Source: Yonghaparkia sp. Root332 (GTDB lineage: Bacteria > Actinomycetota > Actinomycetes > Actinomycetales > Microbacteriaceae). Taken from it: a DNA stretch of 64,000 nucleotides. The stretch lies in the NCBI RefSeq assembly GCF_001425665.1, contig NZ_LMCX01000002.1:310001-374000 (forward strand), read 5' to 3'. A program made the translations under genes and the position numbers. Below, one piece after another: positions 15,881 through 24,598 of the stretch. The notes beneath the pieces are model-generated. The model was not told the DNA's origin. It saw only the letters and a list, made by a program, of their open reading frames with translations, and ran no database searches. Numbering within the stretch: position 1 is the first letter of the stretch; the number at the start of each line of letters is the position of its first letter.

Positions 15881-17158
15881 ATGGCCCGCATCGGAGAAAG
15901 CGCCGACCTGCTCAAGTGCTCGTTCTGCGGCAAGAGCCAGAAGCAGGTCCAGCAGCTCATCGCCGGCCCCGGCGTCTACATCTGCGACGAGTGCGTCGAG
16001 CTCTGCAACGAGATCATCGAGGAGCGTCTCGCCGAGTCGAACGAGCAGGCCACGGCCGAGTTCGAGCTCCCGAAGCCGAAGGAGATCTACGCCTTCCTCG
16101 AGGAATACGTGATCGGCCAGGTCGCGGCGAAGAAGTCGCTCTCGGTCGCCGTCTACAACCACTACAAGCGCATCCGCGCCCGCCAGACCCTCACCGCGGC
16201 CGACCAGCTCGCCGACGACGTCGAGATCGCCAAGAGCAACATCCTGCTCATCGGCCCGACCGGCTGCGGCAAGACCTATCTCGCCCAGACGCTCGCGAAG
16301 CGCCTCAACGTGCCCTTCGCCGTCGCCGACGCCACCGCTCTGACCGAGGCCGGCTACGTGGGGGAGGACGTGGAGAACATCCTCCTGAAGCTCATCCAGG
16401 CCGCCGACTACGACGTCAAGCGCGCCGAGACGGGCATCATCTACATCGACGAGGTCGACAAGATCGCCCGCAAGGCCGAGAACCCGTCGATCACGCGCGA
16501 CGTCTCGGGCGAGGGCGTGCAGCAGGCGCTGCTGAAGATCCTCGAGGGCACCGTCGCGAGCGTCCCGCCGCAGGGCGGTCGCAAGCACCCGCACCAGGAG
16601 TTCATCCAGATCGACACGACGAACGTCCTGTTCATCGTCGCGGGCGCCTTCGCCGGCCTGGAGGACATCATCAGTCAGCGCGCGGGCAAGCGCGGCATCG
16701 GCTTCGGCGCCCCGCTGCACGACAAGGCGCAGGAGAAGAACATCTTCAGCGAGGTCCTGCCCGAAGACCTCCACAAGTTCGGCCTCATCCCCGAGTTCAT
16801 CGGCCGCCTCCCCGTCGTCACGACGGTCTCGCCGCTCGACCGCTCGGCCCTCATCGACATCCTCACGACGCCGCGCAACGCGCTCGTGCGCCAGTACCAG
16901 CGCATGTTCGAGATCGACGGCGTCGAGCTGGAGTTCGAGCAGGACGCCCTCGACGCGATCGCCGACCTCGCCGTGCTGCGCCAGACCGGCGCTCGCGGCC
17001 TGCGCGCGATCCTGGAGGAGGTGCTCGGCCCGATCATGTTCGAGGTGCCCTCGAACGACCAGGTCGCGCGCGTCGTCGTCACCCGGGCCGCCGTGCTCGA
17101 GAACGCCGCGCCGACGATCGTGCCGCGCCGCCCCGTGCGCCGCGAGAAGAGCGCCTAG
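15881..17158 (+). CDS. clpX: ATP-dependent Clp protease ATP-binding subunit ClpX
   Basis: A 425-residue AAA+ unfoldase of standard length. The N-terminal zinc-binding domain has C13, C16, C35 and C38 (CSFC and CDEC). Walker A GPTGCGKT lies near residues 126-133, Walker [11 protein letters not shown] near 190, and the pore loop and RKH-type loop follow. ClpX recognises tagged substrates, unfolds them with ATP and threads them into ClpP1P2. The ATG at 15881 follows GGGAGGAGGG. In many actinobacteria clpX follows clpP2 directly; here the copper cluster lies between on the other strand. Confidence 0.98.
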   Translation: MARIGESADLLKCSFCGKSQKQVQQLIAGPGVYICDECVELCNEIIEERLAESNEQATAEFELPKPKEIYAFLEEYVIGQVAAKKSLSVAVYNHYKRIRARQTLTAADQLADDVEIAKSNILLIGPTGCGKTYLAQTLAKRLNVPFAVADATALTEAGYVGEDVENILLKLIQAADYDVKRAETGIIYIDEVDKIARKAENPSITRDVSGEGVQQALLKILEGTVASVPPQGGRKHPHQEFIQIDTTNVLFIVAGAFAGLEDIISQRAGKRGIGFGAPLHDKAQEKNIFSEVLPEDLHKFGLIPEFIGRLPVVTTVSPLDRSALIDILTTPRNALVRQYQRMFEIDGVELEFEQDALDAIADLAVLRQTGARGLRAILEEVLGPIMFEVPSNDQVARVVVTRAAVLENAAPTIVPRRPVRREKSA

Positions 17159-17178
17159 CCCGCCCGCACCTCTGCGCC

Positions 17179-17201
17179 GCGCGCGTCGACTGGGCGCGCG
17201 C
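17179..17201 (+). terminator. Weak hairpin after clpX
   Basis: GCGCGCG (17179-17185) and CGCGCGC (17195-17201) with a 9-base loop, 20 bases after the clpX stop. Alternating GC makes the pairing register uncertain. Confidence 0.3.
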
Positions 17202-17233
17202 ACGCGCTCTCGCCGTGCGCAGGATGCCCGGTC

Positions 17234-17239
17234 TACGCT
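17234..17239 (+). promoter_or_regulatory. -10 box of a leaderless promoter for the PNPOx-fold gene
   Basis: TACGCT ends six bases before the ATG at 17246; there is no ribosome site. Confidence 0.5.
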
Positions 17240-17245
17240 GACGCC

Positions 17246-17770
17246 ATGATCGAGTCCCAGCGCGACCGCCTGCGAGCACTGCCCGACTTCCCCGCCGAGC
17301 TCCCGAGCTTCGACCCGGACTCCGCGCCCGCCGACCCGCAGCAGCTCTTCGTCGGCTGGCTCGACGACGCCCTCGCCCACGGCGTGCACCAGCCGCACGC
17401 CTTCACGCTCTCGACCGCGGGCCCCACCGGCCATGTGACGGCGCGCACGCTCATCCTCAAGGATCTCGTCGACGGTCTGTGGGTCTTCGCGGGCGCTCGC
17501 TCGACCCGCAAGGGGGTCGACCTCGCCGCGAACCCGTTCGCCTCCATGACCTTCTACTGGCCGGCCCGCGGTCGCCAGGTGCGCGTCACGGGCGAGGTCG
17601 AGGAGCTCTCGAGCGACGTCGCCGCGGCCGACTGGCGCGCCCGCCCCGCGAGCACGGGCGACGCCAACCCCGACTGGGCCGCGTGGGCGCTGAGCCCGAC
17701 CGAGATCGAGTTCTGGCAGGCGCGGCACGACCGTGACCACGTGCGCCACTGGTACCGCTTCGGCGGCTGA
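17246..17770 (+). CDS. Pyridoxamine 5'-phosphate oxidase-family flavoprotein
   Basis: A 174-residue split-barrel protein. The motif order of PdxH is present: an N-terminal LPDFPAELPSFDPD, PHAFTLSTAGPTGHVTARTLILKDL (FMN phosphate-binding arginine), LWVFAGARSTRKGVDLAANPFASMTFYWPARGRQVRVTGEVEEL, then EFWQARHDRDHVRHWYR at the end. It is shorter than PdxH (about 215) and its C-terminus lacks the full WxxxRLHDR motif, so it may oxidise another substrate or bind F420/FMN only. Its ATG follows a leaderless -10 by six bases. It sits alone between clpX and the MFS gene. Confidence 0.87.
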   Translation: MIESQRDRLRALPDFPAELPSFDPDSAPADPQQLFVGWLDDALAHGVHQPHAFTLSTAGPTGHVTARTLILKDLVDGLWVFAGARSTRKGVDLAANPFASMTFYWPARGRQVRVTGEVEELSSDVAAADWRARPASTGDANPDWAAWALSPTEIEFWQARHDRDHVRHWYRFGG

Positions 17771-17821
17771 TCGGCGGCGGCATACCCCGGGGAGAGGCCG
17801 GCGACGGGAATGACTCAGCCG

Positions 17822-17842
17822 ATCGAATCGTTTCGATAGGAT
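17822..17842 (+). promoter_or_regulatory. -10 box with overlapping inverted repeat before the MFS gene
   Basis: ATCGAA (17822-17827) and TTCGAT (17832-17837) form a perfect inverted repeat with a 4-base centre, ending on the first base of TAGGAT (17837-17842), the likely -10. A repressor bound here would block transcription. No regulator gene lies next to it. Confidence 0.45.
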
Positions 17843-17871
17843 GTCCGGGTCCCCGATCGCGAAGAGGTCCC

Positions 17872-19152
17872 GTGAGCTTCCCCACCGCCCCTGTGCCCGT
17901 CGTCGACCAGGACGAGTCCTTCGTCGCCCGTGATCGGCACGGCAGCCCGCTGAGCCGTCGCCGCGTCATCGCGGCGCTGCTGGCCCTGAGCCTCGGCGGG
18001 TTCGGCATCGGCTCGACCGAGTTCGTGGCGATGGGGCTGCTGCCCGAGCTCGCGATCGACCTGCTGCCGGGCATCCATGCTCAGGACCCCGATGTCGCGA
18101 TCGCGCAGGCCGGCCTTCTCATCACCGCCTACGCGCTCGGCGTCGTCGTCGGCGCGCCGACGATCGCGGCGTTCGCGGCGCGCGTGCCTCGGCGCACCCT
18201 GCTGCTGTGGCTCGCGGCGGCGTTCACGCTCGGCACGATCGCCTCGGCGACCCTCCCGACCTTCGAGACGGTTCTCGCCGCGCGCTTCGTCGCGGCGCTG
18301 CCGCATGGCGCCTACTTCGGCGTCGCGGCCCTCGTCGCCGCCGACCTCATGGGGCCGGGCAAGCGCGGGCAGGGCGTCGCTCTCGTGCTCTCGGGTCTCA
18401 CGGTCGCGACCGTCATCGGAGTCCCGATCATCACGTGGGTCGGCCAGCACGCCGGCTGGCGACCGGCCTACCTGCTCGTCGCCGCGCTGTTCGCGGCGAC
18501 CTTCGTGGCGATCCGCGCGCTCGTGCCCCGGCAGCCGGGCGACCCGACGTCGACGGTCCGCTCCGAGCTCAGCGCCTTCGCCCGGCCCCAGGTCTGGATC
18601 TCCCTCGGCGTCGGCGCGGTCGGCTTCGGCGGCTTCTTCGCGATGTACACCTACATCGCCCCCATGATCACCGAGCTCGCCGGCCTGCCGGCAGCGGTGG
18701 TACCGGTGATCCTCATCTCCACCGGCATCGCGATGACGATGGGCAACCTCGTCGGCGGGCGCCTGGCCGACGGCGGCACGGTGCGCGCGATGTTCCAGGG
18801 CTTCGCGGCGCTCATCGGCTCCCTCCTGCTGCTGGGCGTCGTCGGCGGCACCGTCGTCGGGCTGTTCGTCGCGACATTCCTCGTCGGCTTCGCGGCGGCG
18901 ACCGTGAGCCCGATCATCCAGACCCGATTGATGGATGTCGCGGGGCGGGCGCAGACGCTCGCGGCGGCCCTCAACCACTCGGCCCTGAATCTCGGCAACG
19001 CGAGCGGGGCGTTCCTCGGCGGGCTGGTCGTGGCCGCGGGCTGGGGCTATCTCGCGCCGGCGTGGGTCGGGCTCGCTCTCGCGGTCGGCGGCGCGGTGCT
19101 CGCCGTCGTGAGCGTCGCGATGGAGCGCCGCGCCCCGGCGGGGGACTCCTAG
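17872..19152 (+). CDS. MFS transporter of the DHA1 (AraJ/YdhP-like) group
   Basis: A 426-residue, 12-span major facilitator. The first span carries the GFGIGSTEFVAMGLLP signature typical of AraJ/YdhP/arabinose-efflux-type drug or sugar exporters, and the loop 2-3 region has GAPTIAAFAARVPRR. Spans alternate with short loops, with a longer central loop near residues 215-235. Likely an exporter of small molecules in exchange for protons; substrate unknown. The GTG at 17872 follows GAAGAGG by four bases. A 6-6 inverted repeat over its -10 suggests repression. Its stop overlaps the stop of the response regulator on the other strand by two bases. Confidence 0.92.
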   Translation: MSFPTAPVPVVDQDESFVARDRHGSPLSRRRVIAALLALSLGGFGIGSTEFVAMGLLPELAIDLLPGIHAQDPDVAIAQAGLLITAYALGVVVGAPTIAAFAARVPRRTLLLWLAAAFTLGTIASATLPTFETVLAARFVAALPHGAYFGVAALVAADLMGPGKRGQGVALVLSGLTVATVIGVPIITWVGQHAGWRPAYLLVAALFAATFVAIRALVPRQPGDPTSTVRSELSAFARPQVWISLGVGAVGFGGFFAMYTYIAPMITELAGLPAAVVPVILISTGIAMTMGNLVGGRLADGGTVRAMFQGFAALIGSLLLLGVVGGTVVGLFVATFLVGFAAATVSPIIQTRLMDVAGRAQTLAAALNHSALNLGNASGAFLGGLVVAAGWGYLAPAWVGLALAVGGAVLAVVSVAMERRAPAGDS

Positions 19153-19820
19153 GCGGTGAAGGTGCCGGGCGCGTCGACGAGGATGCCGTCGGCGATCGCC
19201 TGCTTGCGCAGCCCGACCTTCGTGCCCACGTCGATGCCCGCGATGCGGTACTTCTCGCGGATGCGCTTGAGGTAGCTCTTCGCGGTCTCCTCCGAGATGC
19301 CGAGCTGGTAGGCGACGGCCTTCACGGGCTCGCCCGCGCCGTACAGCGCCATGACGCGGCGCTCCTGCGCGCTCAGGCGCGGCGAGCCGCCGACGTCGGC
19401 GGCGTTGAGGGCGAGGTCGAGCTCGGCCGAGATGAACGATTCGCCGGCCTTCGCCGCGCGGATCGCCTCGACGATCATGCCCGCGTCCTCGCTCTTGACG
19501 AGGTAGCCGAGCGCGCCGGCGTTGAGTGCCTCGCGGACCACGTTCGGCTCCGAGTAGGTGCTCATGAGCACGACCGAGACGCCCGTCGCGCGCAGGGTCT
19601 GGATCTTCAGCGAGACGGGGATGTTGTCCTTGAGGTCCAGGTCGAGCAGGACGACCTCGACGGGGAACTCGGGGTGGGCGAGCAGCTCGGGCCAGCTGGC
19701 GACGGCCGCGACCATCGAGATGTCGTCGGCGGCCTGGCGGATCCACTCGGTCAGGGCGCCGAGGAGCATGCGGTGGTCGTCGACGAGCGCCAGACGGATG
19801 GGGTCGCTTCCAGATGCCAT
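19149..19820 (-). CDS. LuxR/NarL-type response regulator
   Basis: A 223-residue regulator. The receiver domain (about 7-125) has the acidic pair DD in ALVDDHR, phospho-acceptor Asp60 in VVLLDLD, Ser87 in VLMSTYS and Lys109 in YLVKSED. The output domain is a helix-turn-helix (about 155-205: LSAQERRVMALYGAGEP to KSYLKRIREKYRI), slightly divergent from the LuxR consensus. It should be phosphorylated by the HisKA_3 kinase two genes upstream. The ATG at 19820 has GGAGGA eight bases before it. It is the last gene of the kinase, membrane protein, regulator set. Confidence 0.93.
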   Translation of the reverse strand: MASGSDPIRLALVDDHRMLLGALTEWIRQAADDISMVAAVASWPELLAHPEFPVEVVLLDLDLKDNIPVSLKIQTLRATGVSVVLMSTYSEPNVVREALNAGALGYLVKSEDAGMIVEAIRAAKAGESFISAELDLALNAADVGGSPRLSAQERRVMALYGAGEPVKAVAYQLGISEETAKSYLKRIREKYRIAGIDVGTKVGLRKQAIADGILVDAPGTFTA

Positions 19821-19905
19821 AACTCGGGTCCTCCGACTCGGTGAGCAGGTGCTGCGGTGCTTCTGCTGCGGGCTCGCGCGCTTCGGGTGCGCTGCTCGCC
19901 CTCGC

Positions 19906-21177
19906 TCAGGTCGTGCGGCCCGCGTCGACAGGATTCTCGACGGGGCAGTCGATCTCGATGCGGACGATGCTCGATGCCGTGCTGTCACTGTACCGGCCGA
20001 CCCGGTCCAGGGCCTCCCACACACCCGGATCGACACGATTCCGGCGCAGGCCTGCGATCTCCAGCCGGATGGGGATGATCGAGCGGCCCTCGGCGTCGAC
20101 ACGGCCGCTCGTCATGGGGCCGAGCTCGACGGTGACCGACTCGGCGGGCGTGGATCCGAGCGGGTCGGCCCCGAGCATCCACAGCGCCGCCAGGAGGGCG
20201 TCTCGCTGGACGTCGTCGAGGAGCCCCGCGAGGGTTCCCGGGTCGCTGATGGTGACGCGCCGGCCCAGCTGCTCCGACTCCGCGACGGCGTGGAAGAGCC
20301 AGGTCTCGCGGCGGCCCTCCAGCAGGTGCAGGCGCAGCTCGGTCGCGAGCGTCGCCGCGCGCGAGGAGTACTCCGGCGGGAGCGGGAGCGGGGTGCCGCC
20401 GACGGCGACGGCGTCCAGCAGCTCCTCCGCGGCGAGGTCGAGGCGCGCGAGCTCCTCCGAGGCGAGCATGCCCACCGCGAGGCGGGGCGCGGTGACGGTC
20501 GACTGGACGAGGACGCGGTCGAGCTCGCGCTTGAGCATCCGCTCGAATCCGGCGACGAGCAGCACGCCGGTGATGCCCGGGGCGACGGCGAGGGCGACCG
20601 TGACGATCTGGTGGGGGATGGTGACGGGCGTGAGCGGCGTGGTGAGCATGATCGCGACGAGGAAGGCCGCGCCGAGCGCGGCCGTCGCGACGAGCACCTC
20701 CCACCCCGCGCGCAGGGTCACCACGATGAGCAGCACGAACCCCGCGCTCACCGATGCCGTGGCGTAGCGGCCGATGTCGCCGAGCGGCGCGATCGTCATG
20801 AAGTCGAGCCACACGACGGCGGCGAGAGCGGCGAGGAAGAAGCCGTAGAGCCAGTCGGGCAGGCGCTCTCCCGTGGCCGAGATGGTGACGATGAGCCCCA
20901 GGAAGGTCACGAGCAGCAGCAGCCACGCCCCGAGGCCGGGCAGCAGGCTCGGGTACTCCTCGGCCCGCAGGAAGAACAGGCCGACGCCGAGGATCGACTG
21001 CAGCGCCGCGATGATCGCCATCCCGATGCCCAGGAACCCGGACCCGAGGGCGGAGGCGTGCGTGGAGCCCGCCGAGCCGCGGCGCACCGACGAGCGGGCG
21101 CCGGCGCGGCGGATGCTGCCGCCGAGCGTGCTCTCCTCCGGGAGCGTGTAGCGGGGGTTCGTGCGCGAGGAGCTCAT
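19906..21177 (-). CDS. Multi-span membrane protein between kinase and response regulator
   Basis: A 423-residue protein of unrecognised family. Residues 1-45 are basic and disordered; about six hydrophobic segments lie between 48 and 215 in three close pairs (from LGIGMAIIAALQSILGVGLFF to IVTVALAVAPGITGVLLVAG). The cytoplasmic half begins with a charged helix (MLKRELDRVLVQSTV) where a kinase would have its dimerisation helix, then ~190 residues with LHLLEGRRETWLFHAVAES and ALLAALWMLGA, but no H-box and no HATPase N/G boxes. It looks like a kinase relative without catalysis, acting as accessory sensor or scaffold; this is inference. Its ATG overlaps the kinase stop by four bases. Confidence 0.7.
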   Translation of the reverse strand: MSSSRTNPRYTLPEESTLGGSIRRAGARSSVRRGSAGSTHASALGSGFLGIGMAIIAALQSILGVGLFFLRAEEYPSLLPGLGAWLLLLVTFLGLIVTISATGERLPDWLYGFFLAALAAVVWLDFMTIAPLGDIGRYATASVSAGFVLLIVVTLRAGWEVLVATAALGAAFLVAIMLTTPLTPVTIPHQIVTVALAVAPGITGVLLVAGFERMLKRELDRVLVQSTVTAPRLAVGMLASEELARLDLAAEELLDAVAVGGTPLPLPPEYSSRAATLATELRLHLLEGRRETWLFHAVAESEQLGRRVTISDPGTLAGLLDDVQRDALLAALWMLGADPLGSTPAESVTVELGPMTSGRVDAEGRSIIPIRLEIAGLRRNRVDPGVWEALDRVGRYSDSTASSIVRIEIDCPVENPVDAGRTT

Positions 21178-22340
21178 CGCCGCGGCACCTCCAGCATCAC
21201 GGTCGTGCCGGCTCCTGGAGTGGAGAAGACGCGGGCGCTGCCGCCGACGTTGCCGAGGCGCGCGACGACGGACTCGCGGAAGCCGAGGCGGTCGGGGCTG
21301 ATCGACTCGGGAGAGAAGCCGACGCCGGCATCGGTGACGACCGCGCGGACGATGTCGTCGCTCTCGGTGATCGTCACGTCGGCCTCCTCGACGCCCGCGT
21401 GCCGGCGGACGTTCTCGAGGCACTCGGCGAGGGCGAGGAGGAAGGCGTCGAGCACGTCGTTGGGCAGCAGCACGTGGCCGGTGCCGTGCCAGCGCACCGT
21501 CAGCCCCATGCGCAGGAAGCGCTGCTTGACCGACTCGAGAGTCGTGCCGAGCGTCGTCTCGCCGACCGGCTCGAGGCTGTACGAGCCCGAGAACCGCGGC
21601 ATGGGCGTCGAGCCGAGCCGCAGCTGGCGCAGCAGGCGCGCGTCCTCCTCGGCCTGCTGCCGAAGGGCGTCCTCGCTCACGCCGACGCCGGAGTGCGCCA
21701 GCAGGGTGAGCGTCGCGAGCACGGTGTCGTGGAGGAGGCGAGCGCCCTGGCGGCGCTGCGCCTCGAGCTCGCTGGCCTGGCGCTCGGCCTGGTGCGAGCG
21801 GCCGATCTGCTCGATGCGGCGCATCGCGCGCTGCACGCCCGCGGTGACCCAGATGCCGATGATGAGCGTGATGACCCAGCCGGCGAGGGTGGCGATCGCC
21901 GGAACGGAGACGAGCCCGCGCGTGGGGCCGGCCGTCGCGACCAGGACGCTCGAGCCGAGCGCGCCGAGCGCCCAGAGGATCCAGCGGCCGGTGCGCTCGC
22001 TCAGCACCATGCCGACCGCGCCGAGGCCGGCGGCGCCGAGCGGCGCGAGCGAGACGGGCAGGGCGACGTTCGCCGACTCGCCCCACGGGAGCTGAGCGAG
22101 CGCGAGCGCCCCGCAGCCGAGCACGATCGACAGGATCACCCAGCCGAGGTTCCCCGAGCGGCCCACCATGACCAGAGCGGCGGCCTGGCCCGCGAGCACG
22201 ATGAGCACCGATGGCAGCACGTCGGGGTCGACGATCCCGGGCAGCGCGACGCAGATCGCCGTCAGGGCGACGCCGGCGAGCCCGAAGGCCCGGGCGGCGC
22301 GCTGGAGGAGCGTGCGGCGCTCCTTCGCGATCAGGTCCAT
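21174..22340 (-). CDS. Sensor histidine kinase, HisKA_3 type
   Basis: A 388-residue membrane kinase. Five to six hydrophobic segments fill residues 18-168, a coiled coil follows (RRIEQIGRSHQAERQASEL), His204 in ARLLHDTVLATL is the predicted phospho-site, and the ATPase domain has the N box ECLENVRRH (Asn310), G1 DAGVGF (Asp337) and G2 GAGTT near 378. It should sense a membrane or cell-wall signal and phosphorylate the NarL-type regulator. GGAG lies a few bases before the ATG. A 17-base palindrome lies about 30 bases upstream of the start. Confidence 0.93.
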   Translation of the reverse strand: MDLIAKERRTLLQRAARAFGLAGVALTAICVALPGIVDPDVLPSVLIVLAGQAAALVMVGRSGNLGWVILSIVLGCGALALAQLPWGESANVALPVSLAPLGAAGLGAVGMVLSERTGRWILWALGALGSSVLVATAGPTRGLVSVPAIATLAGWVITLIIGIWVTAGVQRAMRRIEQIGRSHQAERQASELEAQRRQGARLLHDTVLATLTLLAHSGVGVSEDALRQQAEEDARLLRQLRLGSTPMPRFSGSYSLEPVGETTLGTTLESVKQRFLRMGLTVRWHGTGHVLLPNDVLDAFLLALAECLENVRRHAGVEEADVTITESDDIVRAVVTDAGVGFSPESISPDRLGFRESVVARLGNVGGSARVFSTPGAGTTVMLEVPRR

Positions 22341-22371
22341 GCTTCTCCGTCGAGGAGCGTCGGGTCGCTCC

Positions 22372-22388
22372 GGTGACAGTCTGTCACC
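22372..22388. promoter_or_regulatory. 17-base palindrome upstream of the histidine kinase
   Basis: GGTGACAG-T-CTGTCACC is a perfect 8-8 inverted repeat between the lipoprotein stop and the kinase start. It could be the binding site of the NarL-type regulator (autoregulation) or, read as RNA, a short terminator stem. Confidence 0.5.
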
Positions 22389-22399
22389 TGCGGTGCGCG

Positions 22400-23371
22400 T
22401 CAGTCATTCGCGGCGCACGACGCGGTGAGGGCCGCGTAGAGCGCCTCCTTCGTCGCGTCGTCCGAGACGATCGTGACGGTGCCCGTCCGCTCCCCGAGCG
22501 CGACCCCGACGCGGAACAGCGTGCCCTGCTTGTCGTCGGCGATCGCGTGGGCATCGCACCGGTTGGGAGAGAAGCGCAGCGGCACGACGATCGGCGCGAC
22601 GGTCGGGCTCGCGGGGTCCACGACGACATCGAGGGGGATGCCCTCCGCGCGCTCACCGGCGGCGTCGAGCGCGCCCAGCAGCACGGTGCCGCTCACGCTC
22701 ATCAGGCGCACGACCTCCGCGCCGCCGCGGTCGCCGACCGGACCCTCCCGGGGCCGCACGACGAGCTCGACGCCGATCGTCCCGCCCGCGCCGCCGTCCG
22801 CCCGCACGCTCAGCTCCACCCGCTCGGCGACGGCCTGCGCGAAGCACGCGCTCTCGACCCAGGCCGCCCACTGACCGATGCGGTCGGTCGTCGGCACGCG
22901 CAGCTCGGTGACCGAGCCGTCGGCGAGCGGGACGAGCAGTACCGCCTCGGGGGCGTCGGGCGCGCGGCCCTCGGGCGAGGCGGGGCACCGGGGCTCGACG
23001 AGGGTCATCGGAAGATCCCGGGTGGCGCCGGCGGGGATGACGGCGTCGTCGATCCGCTCGAGCGCGGCGCTCAGGAGGGGCGATTCGAGTCGGGCTCCAT
23101 CGAGGGCGAGCGCGGCATCCCCCTCATTGGTCACCGAGAGCTGGATGCCGTCGCGCGCGGCGTCGATGCGCGTGCGGTAGACCTCCGCCTCGACGGCGAT
23201 CGCGTCGGTCGAGGCGGGGAGCGCCTCGACCGGGGCCGGGCGGGGCGGGGAGTCCGAGCCGGTCGCACCCGCGCATCCGGTCAGGCCGGCGGCGGCGAGG
23301 GCCGCCGAGAGGGCCGCGACCGCGACCCGTCCCGCCGTGCGCGCGGCAGGACGGGGCGGGCGCGCGCGCAT
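22400..23371 (-). CDS. Secreted lipoprotein of unknown function
   Basis: A 323-residue protein with a lipoprotein signal: basic N-terminus, hydrophobic stretch and lipobox LTGC with Cys33, followed by a Ser/Pro-rich tether. The rest reads as beta-rich extracytoplasmic domains with four further cysteines (EPRCPAS, ESACFAQ, PNRCDAH, TASCAAND) that may pair. No known family was recognised. Its start is one base after the metX stop, so translation is coupled to metX, although a link to methionine synthesis is not obvious. The two-component locus follows on the same strand after a palindrome. Confidence 0.75.
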   Translation of the reverse strand: MRARPPRPAARTAGRVAVAALSAALAAAGLTGCAGATGSDSPPRPAPVEALPASTDAIAVEAEVYRTRIDAARDGIQLSVTNEGDAALALDGARLESPLLSAALERIDDAVIPAGATRDLPMTLVEPRCPASPEGRAPDAPEAVLLVPLADGSVTELRVPTTDRIGQWAAWVESACFAQAVAERVELSVRADGGAGGTIGVELVVRPREGPVGDRGGAEVVRLMSVSGTVLLGALDAAGERAEGIPLDVVVDPASPTVAPIVVPLRFSPNRCDAHAIADDKQGTLFRVGVALGERTGTVTIVSDDATKEALYAALTASCAAND

Positions 23372-23372
23372 G

Positions 23373-24584
23373 TCAGCTCGCGAGCAGCGCGGTCAGGCGG
23401 GGGCCGACGAGGTCGTCCTCGATGAGGAAGGCGTCGTGGCCGAAGGGGGAGGAGATGACGACGGCCTCCCGGCCGTGGATCGTCGAGGGCAGCGCGGCGG
23501 CGATCGCCTGCTGCTGCTCCACGGGGAAGAGGCGGTCGGTGTCGATGCCGAGCACGAGCGCGCGCGCTGTGACCCCCGCGAGCACCTCCGCGAGCGAGCC
23601 GCGGCCGCGCGTGATGTCGTGCGAGTTCATCGCCTCCACCAGGCGCACGTAGCTGTTGGCGTCGAAGCGGCGCGTGAACTTGTTGCCGTGGAAGTCGAGG
23701 TAGCTCTCGATGGCGAACCGCCCTCCGCCGCCGAGCGGGTCGAGCACGCCCTGCCACGACCGCTCGAAGCGCTCGTTGAGCTCGTCGGGAGAGCGGTAGT
23801 TGAGCAGGGCCATTCGCCGGGCGAGCGCGAGACCGCGGTACGGCCCCTCGGCCTCGTCGTAGTAGTCGCCGCCGCGGAAGGCCGGGTCCATCCGGATCGC
23901 CTCGAGCTGCACCGAGTTGAGGGCGATCTGGTCGGCGCTCGAGATCGCGGGCGCGGCCAGCACGGCCAGGCGCGCGACGCGCTCCGGGTGGGTGACGGCC
24001 CACTCGAGCGCGTGCATCCCGCCCATCGACCCGCCGATGACGGCGAAGAAGCGGTCGATGCCGAGCTGGTCGACGAGCAGGCGCTGCGCCGCGACCTGGT
24101 CCCGCACCGTGACGTACGGGAACCGCGAGCCCCACTCGGCGCCGTCGGGCGAGAAGGATGCGGGGCCCGTGGAGCCCTGGCAGCCGCCGAGCATGTTGGG
24201 GGCGACGACGAAGTAGCGGTCGGTGTCGATCGCGAGCCCGGGGCCGACGATGCCGCTCCACCATCCGGCGGTCGGATGCCCGCGCCCGGGTCGCCCGGTC
24301 AGGTGGCTGTCGCCCGTGAGCGCGTGGCAGACGAGGATGGCGTTGCTGCCGTCATCGTCCAGCTCGCCCCACGTCTCGTAGGCGAGTCGCACGTGCGGCA
24401 GCCGCGCGCCCGACTCCAGCGGGAGCGGCCCGAGGTTCGCGAACAGCCGATCGCCCGCGTCGTCGCCCTCGCGCCACGCCCCCGTGACCGGCGGTGTCCC
24501 GCGGAGGGCGCGCCGGTTCGCCTCGGTGATGAACGCCGAGGGCACGGTGTCTTCGGAGGTCTGCCAGTCCATGTCGACTCTCAT
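23373..24584 (-). CDS. metX: Homoserine O-acetyltransferase
   Basis: A 403-residue alpha/beta-hydrolase-fold acyltransferase. It acetylates homoserine with acetyl-CoA, the first committed step of methionine synthesis in this group. The nucleophile is the Ser in GGSMGGM, the acid the Asp in LVLGIDTDRLFP and the base the His in SSPFGHDAFL; substrate-binding motifs NALTGDSH-like (CHALTGDSHLTG) and PNMLGGCQGSTGP are intact. The start at 24584 fits, with another ATG four codons in. It lies downstream of metY on the same strand, but a very strong hairpin separates them. Confidence 0.97.
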   Translation of the reverse strand: MRVDMDWQTSEDTVPSAFITEANRRALRGTPPVTGAWREGDDAGDRLFANLGPLPLESGARLPHVRLAYETWGELDDDGSNAILVCHALTGDSHLTGRPGRGHPTAGWWSGIVGPGLAIDTDRYFVVAPNMLGGCQGSTGPASFSPDGAEWGSRFPYVTVRDQVAAQRLLVDQLGIDRFFAVIGGSMGGMHALEWAVTHPERVARLAVLAAPAISSADQIALNSVQLEAIRMDPAFRGGDYYDEAEGPYRGLALARRMALLNYRSPDELNERFERSWQGVLDPLGGGGRFAIESYLDFHGNKFTRRFDANSYVRLVEAMNSHDITRGRGSLAEVLAGVTARALVLGIDTDRLFPVEQQQAIAAALPSTIHGREAVVISSPFGHDAFLIEDDLVGPRLTALLAS

Positions 24585-24598
24585 TCTGGCGCAGACGA

